Origin: an uncultured Collinsella sp.
GTDB taxonomy: Bacteria > Actinomycetota > Coriobacteriia > Coriobacteriales > Coriobacteriaceae
Direction of reading: 5' to 3'
NCBI GenBank assembly: GCA_902494935.1
Contig: CABUVH010000064.1
Coordinates: forward strand, 1-10,172
Length of the DNA: 10,172 bases
The notes below the pieces were generated by a model, which did no database searches, was not told the DNA's origin, and saw only the letters and a list, made by a program, of their open reading frames with translations. This document shows, one piece after another, positions 6,415 to 10,172 of the stretch. The position numbers were made by a program, and so were the translations under genes. Numbering within the stretch: position 1 is the first letter of the stretch; each line of letters begins with the position of its first letter.

Positions 6415-7587
6415 ATGCAAATCGAGGAGAACGGCCAGGGAACGCTCCGCAATAATCTATCGGGGAAATTGGCTTACTATTCGTTTTTTCCAACGCCCTT
6501 GCAATCATTGAGGCAGCTAAACCTCACCGAGGAAACCTATCGCACGCTTTCCGCATGCTCACGAAAGCTTGGAGAGCTTGAAGGCATGCTCTACTTTGTT
6601 CCCAACGCCGATATGTATCTGACAATGTACGTGCGCAAAGAAGCACTCCTTTCTTCGCAAATTGAGGGAACCCAGTGCACGTTTGACGACCTACTTAGTC
6701 CATCGCAAACACAACTCCATCATAAAGATGTCGCAGACGTCGTGAATTACGTCCGTGCTGTCGACCGCGGCGTAGAACTGCTCAAAAAGATGCCCTTGTG
6801 CACGAGACTTCTTAGGCAAGTTCATGCGGTCCTGCTGGACGGAGTGCGCGGAACGGAGAAGAATCCAGGCGAGCTGCGCTCCTCACAAAACTGGATTGGC
6901 CCCTCAGGCTGCACCATTGCAACCGCATCGTTTGTCCCTCCAAACATTGAAGATTTGAGCAACACGCTCCAGGACCTCGAACGCTTTATCAATGAGCCTC
7001 AAGTCGAAATGGATCCGATTGTGCGGGCGGCGCTCGTCCATTACCAATTTGAAACTGCCCATCCATTCCTAGACGGAAACGGTCGCCTGGGCAGGCTTCT
7101 CATTACACTTATGCTCATCAATGATGGCGTTCTTCATTCTTGCTTGTTCTATCCATCGTTCCAGTTCAAGAAAAATCGAAGCGAGTACTACCGGCAACTC
7201 ACATCCGTAAGGGAGAGAGGCACTTACGAGGAATGGATAGAGTTTTTCTGTAACAGTCTTCTCGAGAGTGCGAAGGACTCGGTAGGGTCTTTAAAAAACC
7301 TTGTTGACCTCCATAACCGTTCCACAGCAACCATTACCGAAAATCTCGGAAGGACTGCTGCAAACGGGCAAAGGCTGTTGGGCATTCTTGAAGAGCACCC
7401 CATCGTCGACACCGCATTCATCGCTGCCCAACTCGATATCGGCAGGAGTACCGCGAGCTCGCTCGTCAAATCATTTGAAGAATTGGGTATCCTCCGTCCG
7501 CTCGACGAGTCAAGACAGAGATACCGGCAGTACGGGTATGAAGAGTATCTTTCGATTCTCAGGGAAGACGCCGAGCCGATTAGATAG
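6415..7587 (+). CDS. Fic family protein with winged-helix C-terminus
   Basis: A Fic enzyme that probably attaches AMP from ATP to a hydroxyl side chain of a target protein. The target is unknown. The 390 residues (numbered from 6415) resemble the SoFic type. An N-terminal helical region carries the class II self-inhibitory motif S80-SQI-E84-G85. The Fic core has HPFLDGNGRLGR (216-227) with catalytic His216 and the nucleotide-binding loop intact. A winged helix occupies about 324-390 (DTAFIAAQLDIGRSTASSLVKS). No separate antitoxin gene is needed or seen. GGAGG at 6405-6409 sits five bases before the ATG at 6415, which is preferred over the ATG at 6403. The gene is visibly AT-richer than its neighbours, uses AGA/AGG arginine codons and is flanked by matching repeats, suggesting transfer. 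It is probably autoregulated through the upstream operators. Confidence 0.92.
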   Translation: MQIEENGQGTLRNNLSGKLAYYSFFPTPLQSLRQLNLTEETYRTLSACSRKLGELEGMLYFVPNADMYLTMYVRKEALLSSQIEGTQCTFDDLLSPSQTQLHHKDVADVVNYVRAVDRGVELLKKMPLCTRLLRQVHAVLLDGVRGTEKNPGELRSSQNWIGPSGCTIATASFVPPNIEDLSNTLQDLERFINEPQVEMDPIVRAALVHYQFETAHPFLDGNGRLGRLLITLMLINDGVLHSCLFYPSFQFKKNRSEYYRQLTSVRERGTYEEWIEFFCNSLLESAKDSVGSLKNLVDLHNRSTATITENLGRTAANGQRLLGILEEHPIVDTAFIAAQLDIGRSTASSLVKSFEELGILRPLDESRQRYRQYGYEEYLSILREDAEPIR

Positions 7588-7612
7588 GCATCGCAGCCCA
7601 GGCAAATTAAAG

Positions 7613-7678
7613 CGAGCGCGGATAATCCCCCACTTTGAGCCCGCACACAGACCAAAACCGGGAGATTATCCACGCTCG
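7613..7678. repeat. Palindromic repeat, right copy flanking fic
   Basis: CGAGCGCGGATAATCCCCC (7613-7631) is inverted as GGGAGATTATCCACGCTCG (7660-7678), with 17 of 19 positions matching. The centre ACTTTGAGCCCG..ACCAAAACC aligns with the left copy at 6176-6240 in the same orientation. It begins 25 nt after the fic stop and may also help end the fic transcript. Confidence 0.8.
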
Positions 7679-7682
7679 TTTC

Positions 7683-7738
7683 TGACTAGTCATTGGGGAC
7701 GTTCTTAAACGACTAGTCAAACAAGAACGTCCCCAATG
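7683..7738. repeat. Perfect 16-bp inverted repeat with GACTAGTC motifs
   Basis: CATTGGGGACGTTCTT (7691-7706) pairs perfectly with AAGAACGTCCCCAATG (7723-7738) across a 16-nt loop. The 8-bp palindrome GACTAGTC occurs just before the left arm (7684-7691) and in the loop (7711-7718). The right arm is identical to 4298-4313. This is a dispersed repeat, and as RNA a very stable hairpin. Confidence 0.8.
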
Positions 7739-7771
7739 ATTACCACGGCAACACCGATGTTTTGGCAACGC

Positions 7772-7917
7772 CAGCGAGCGGGCCGCATTTGAGACAAGGT
7801 GACGTGAAACGAAAGGGCGCTGACCTTCTGGTCGCGCCCTTGAAGTTGAACGTCAGATTGTCCAAATGCGGCCCGCGCAGCGTCGAGCCGTTACACGGGT
7901 TGGTAAACCCGCGTAAC
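7772..7917. other. Multi-stem structured element, copy B (candidate conserved RNA)
   Basis: It has the same plan as 4358-4504. CAGCGAGCG leads into a perfect 14-bp outer stem, GCGGGCCGCATTTG (7778-7791) with CAAATGCGGCCCGC (7863-7876). Then come GACAA/TTGTC, a helix TGACGT/ACGTCA, a GA/GA internal loop, AAC/GTT, and an inner stem AAGGGCGC (7813-7820) with GCGCCCTT (7834-7841) capped by GACC-TTCT-GGTC. GCGCAGCGTC follows, then a hairpin GTTACACGGGTT (7890-7901) with AACCCGCGTAAC (7906-7917). It ends 3 nt before the pyrE stop codon. The inner hairpin could terminate pyrE transcription, but only TTTCGTTT follows it on that strand. Confidence 0.65.
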
Positions 7918-7920
7918 TAC

Positions 7921-8604
7921 CTACTCCCGTGCTCCGTACTGCTCGTAGTAGGCGTCGATGGCGGTCTTGAGCTCGTCATCGATGACAACCTTGCCGTCGA
8001 TCTCGTGGTTGTAGAGGGTCTCGACGACCTCGGCCATGGAGACGATGCTCGCGACGGGGAAACCGTACTTGGCCTCGATCTCCTTCTGCGCGGTGGTCAC
8101 GCCACCCTTGCCGACCTCCATGCGGTTGAGGGACACGATCAGGCCCTTAATCTCGACATCGGCAGCAGCCTTAACCTTGGGATAGGTCTCGTCGATGGAC
8201 TTGCCGCTGGTGGTGACGTCCTCGACCATGACCACGCGGTCGCCGTCCTTGGGCTCATAACCCAGCAGGTTGCCCTTATCGGCACCGTGGTCCTTGGCCT
8301 CCTTGCGGTCGCAGCAGTACTTGACCTCCTTGCCGTACAGCTCGTGGTAGGCAATTGCGGTCACGACGGCCAGCGGAATACCCTTGTAGGCCGGTCCAAA
8401 CAGCACATCAAAGTCGTCGCCAAAGTTATCGTGGATGGCCTGAGCGTAATACTCGCCCAGCTTCTTGAGCTGATAGCCCGTCACGTAAGCGCCGGCGTTC
8501 ATAAAGAACGGGGACTGACGGCCGCTCTTGAGCGTAAAGCTGCCGAACTTAAGAACGTCGGACTCAACCATAAACTTGATGAACTCTTGCTTGTAAGCCT
8601 CCAT
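7921..8604 (-). CDS. pyrE: Orotate phosphoribosyltransferase
   Basis: PyrE joins orotate to PRPP to give orotidine 5'-phosphate, the fifth step of UMP synthesis, in the cytoplasm. The 227 residues are close to the usual 210-230. Visible elements are the N-terminal FGSFTLKSGRQSPFFMN (residues 20-36, orotate and dimer contacts), FGPAYKGIPL (69-78), the catalytic flexible loop CCDRKEAKDHG (97-107) and the PRPP-binding signature VVMVEDVTTSGKS (124-136). GAGAGGAG upstream fixes the ATG at 8604, although the frame is open to 8724. No other pyrimidine gene is adjacent in this window. I found no PyrR-type leader and no convincing promoter in the 123 nt upstream, so it may be read together with the LuxR gene before it. 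Confidence 0.96.
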   Translation of the reverse strand: MEAYKQEFIKFMVESDVLKFGSFTLKSGRQSPFFMNAGAYVTGYQLKKLGEYYAQAIHDNFGDDFDVLFGPAYKGIPLAVVTAIAYHELYGKEVKYCCDRKEAKDHGADKGNLLGYEPKDGDRVVMVEDVTTSGKSIDETYPKVKAAADVEIKGLIVSLNRMEVGKGGVTTAQKEIEAKYGFPVASIVSMAEVVETLYNHEIDGKVVIDDELKTAIDAYYEQYGARE

Positions 8605-8660
8605 GCGGGCTCCTCTCGTAATTGCGTACGTGCTCTTCAGTTTAGCGCAGGCGAGGCGTC

Positions 8661-8694
8661 GATGTGGGCGTGCTTTGAGGCCACATCCCCCCCC
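8661..8694. other. Hairpin and run of eight C in the pyrE leader
   Basis: GATGTGG (8661-8667) and CCACATC (8681-8687) form a 7-bp stem with a 13-nt loop. The right arm runs into eight consecutive C residues (8687-8694). On the pyrE strand this is G8 followed by the hairpin, about 55-90 nt before the pyrE start. There is no T-run, so it is not an intrinsic terminator. Confidence 0.3.
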
Positions 8695-8727
8695 GTTAGA
8701 GTAAGGAACTGGGCGGCGGCTCATACG

Positions 8728-10089
8728 CTAGTCCTTGGGCGTCCAGGACCAGAAGAAGTTGATAAGGGCCACACGCGAGGCAGTACCGGCCTTTTTGTTG
8801 ATCGAGGAAATGTGGCGGTAGAGCGTGGAGCGCGAAAGAAAGAGCGTTGTGGCGATGTCCTGAACGCTCTGGTCCGAAACGACCAAGACCTCAAGAATAT
8901 CGCGCTCGCGCTCTGTAAGCCCAAAGGTGGCGACGAAGGCATCAAGGCGTTCATCGGACGTGAGCTCCGCTGCCTCCACGGGCTCGGGGTCGGAGCATGT
9001 GGGCGCAAGATCCCCACCAAGATCGTCGGTGGCAAGCGGCAGTCCGTCCCGCATCACGGCATCATCGGCTCGTTGCCCCAACTGCCCCAGCAGCGTAATC
9101 GCAATGCCCACAAACATCACGAGCGCCGCACCGACCGCAGCCAGCACGTTTTGACTCGAGATAATCGCCACTGCCGGCGCTGTCACGAACATCGAGCACA
9201 CGTTGTTGACGACGCGACCCATGCACGGCCAAAAATATGACCAGCGCGCATAGAGCGAGACGGCGGCATATTTTGTGGTAAAGAACACCACGAAAAAGCC
9301 CGAGCCCAGATAAAAGATGATCGTGGCAGCAAGCTCGTTGCCGCCATTGCCATCGACGATGAGCACAAAGAACGAAAGCGTGGACGGTATGGCGGCACAT
9401 GTCATGCCGATATTCATATACGAGCGGCCGTGCAGGTCAAATAGTGCGCCGGCGGCCAACGAGCTCACGACAAGCAGCAGGCGCGGCCAATCGCCCAAAT
9501 CGACGGCTCCGACAGCATGCAGGGTCGTGAAGCCCGCGCTGAGAGCGGCGAATACGCCGGAAAGATACGCCGTCGCCACGGTCAGGCGAACTACGGCGCG
9601 ACGGAATGCCGCCTTTGCCTCGGGATCGTCATGCCACTTGGCGCCATATTCCAGAGCATCTACCGAAAGCCCGGCAGCACTGGGTTCAAAGTTGGGATTG
9701 GACTCGTCGCGCAGCTTGGCGCGTCGGGCACCGTGGAGCAACGCCACCTGCGCGATCGCGCAGACGACCAGAACAGCCTGCTGAGGAATGCCGGCAGGCA
9801 TCACCATGTGGTTGAGCACCTGCACCAGAACGCCCATGGCGTAGGAAAGTGCAGCCGCACGCGCCAAGCAGGGCGTCCGTGCAAAGCGCCGCGCAAAGTT
9901 TGCATGGGCAGTCGATCCGCAGTAGCCCAGCGCGCAGCACGCCACCAAACCGCCGGCAATTACCACCTCAACCTGAACCGCCATAATCAACAGCAGCAAT
10001 GCCGCCACCAGCAAAACGCCCGTAACGTCACTCGTTGCTTCAATGGCATGGGGACGGCGATAGGGACTGCGGACAAAAAGTTGGACCAT
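8728..10089 (-). CDS. Membrane-bound LuxR-type transcriptional regulator
   Basis: A 453-residue protein with many hydrophobic segments from about residue 20 to 350 (roughly ten likely membrane helices, e.g. TGVLLVAALLLLIMAV and ALVMFVGIAITLLG), a charged linker (about 350-388) and a C-terminal GerE/LuxR-type helix-turn-helix (389-453). The last part contains FGLTERERDILEVL, VQDIATTLFLSRSTLYRHIS and NKKAGTASRVALI. Such polytopic LuxR proteins are common in Coriobacteriia. Their signals and targets are mostly unknown, and a membrane-sensed cue is inferred. The frame stays open to the right window edge with no other ATG, GTG or TTG, and the ATG at 10089 has only a poor ribosome binding site. The true start may therefore lie outside. 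pyrE follows 123 nt downstream on the same strand. Confidence 0.85.
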   Translation of the reverse strand: MVQLFVRSPYRRPHAIEATSDVTGVLLVAALLLLIMAVQVEVVIAGGLVACCALGYCGSTAHANFARRFARTPCLARAAALSYAMGVLVQVLNHMVMPAGIPQQAVLVVCAIAQVALLHGARRAKLRDESNPNFEPSAAGLSVDALEYGAKWHDDPEAKAAFRRAVVRLTVATAYLSGVFAALSAGFTTLHAVGAVDLGDWPRLLLVVSSLAAGALFDLHGRSYMNIGMTCAAIPSTLSFFVLIVDGNGGNELAATIIFYLGSGFFVVFFTTKYAAVSLYARWSYFWPCMGRVVNNVCSMFVTAPAVAIISSQNVLAAVGAALVMFVGIAITLLGQLGQRADDAVMRDGLPLATDDLGGDLAPTCSDPEPVEAAELTSDERLDAFVATFGLTERERDILEVLVVSDQSVQDIATTLFLSRSTLYRHISSINKKAGTASRVALINFFWSWTPKD

Positions 10090-10172
10090 CAGGTCCGGTT
10101 TGGAGTCCGCATGACATACAGTAGAGCCGTAGTAGAGAGGGCCGGGGCCGCGGGCGGAACCGTCGGGAGGGC

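Noticed and set aside
6176..7678. Insertion sequence carrying fic
   Set aside because: There is no transposase gene, and the flanking palindromes are direct copies, not terminal inverted repeats of one element. Only a repeat-bracketed cassette is supported.
7801..7854. Kink-turn at the GA/GA loop of the structured element
   Set aside because: The tandem GA is symmetric, and the three-base bulge required for a kink-turn is absent in both copies.
8605..8727. PyrR-type attenuator upstream of pyrE
   Set aside because: No PyrR binding-loop consensus and no terminator with a T-run is visible.
7762..9240. 492-residue open frame on the + strand opposite pyrE and the LuxR gene
   Set aside because: It runs through the structured element and antisense to pyrE and the LuxR gene. 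It shows no domain or ribosome binding site.

Overview
The window looks like chromosomal DNA of a GC-rich Coriobacteriia bacterium, most likely Collinsella or a close relative. This is inferred from base composition, gene content (a NiFe-hydrogenase maturation cluster and a polytopic membrane LuxR-type regulator of the kind abundant in Coriobacteriia) and the many intergenic palindromic repeats. I could not run a database search.

Region 1 (1-4028, + strand) holds the 3' end of hypF, then hypC, hypD and hypE. Together these build and transfer the Fe(CN)2CO group of [NiFe]-hydrogenase. HypF and HypE make the cyanide ligand, and HypC and HypD form the scaffold on which the iron group is assembled. 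A HAD-family phosphatase gene with its own ribosome binding site follows. Region 2 (4029-4506) has no gene. It holds an alternating array of palindrome arms (4071-4241), short GTCCCC repeats (4268-4339) and a long multi-stem element (4358-4504) that ends 2 nt before the stop codon of the next, minus-strand gene.

Region 3 (4507-5837, - strand) encodes a small lipoprotein of unknown function and a stand-alone PTS glucose-type IIA protein. The two are separated by a good intrinsic terminator, and each has a plausible promoter. Region 4 (5838-6414) is intergenic. It carries the IIA promoter, two palindromic repeats and a cluster of overlapping perfect inverted repeats at the fic promoter.

Region 5 (6415-7587, + strand) is a fic gene, visibly AT-richer than its surroundings. 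It encodes a self-inhibited Fic AMP-transferase-type protein with a C-terminal winged helix. Copies of the same palindromic repeat flank it at 6176-6240 and 7613-7678, suggesting an acquired or mobile cassette. Region 6 (7588-7920) holds the second flanking repeat, a perfect 16-bp inverted repeat and a second copy of the multi-stem element, 3 nt from the stop codon of pyrE. Region 7 (7921-10089, - strand) encodes orotate phosphoribosyltransferase (pyrE) and, upstream of it, a membrane-bound LuxR-type regulator.

The most notable undescribed signal is the pair of multi-stem elements at 4358-4504 and 7772-7917. Their stems differ in sequence but pair in both copies. Their unpaired segments, a GACC-TTCT-GGTC tip and a tandem GA/GA internal loop are conserved. 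Both copies abut the stop codons of unrelated genes. This is the pattern expected of a conserved structured RNA.
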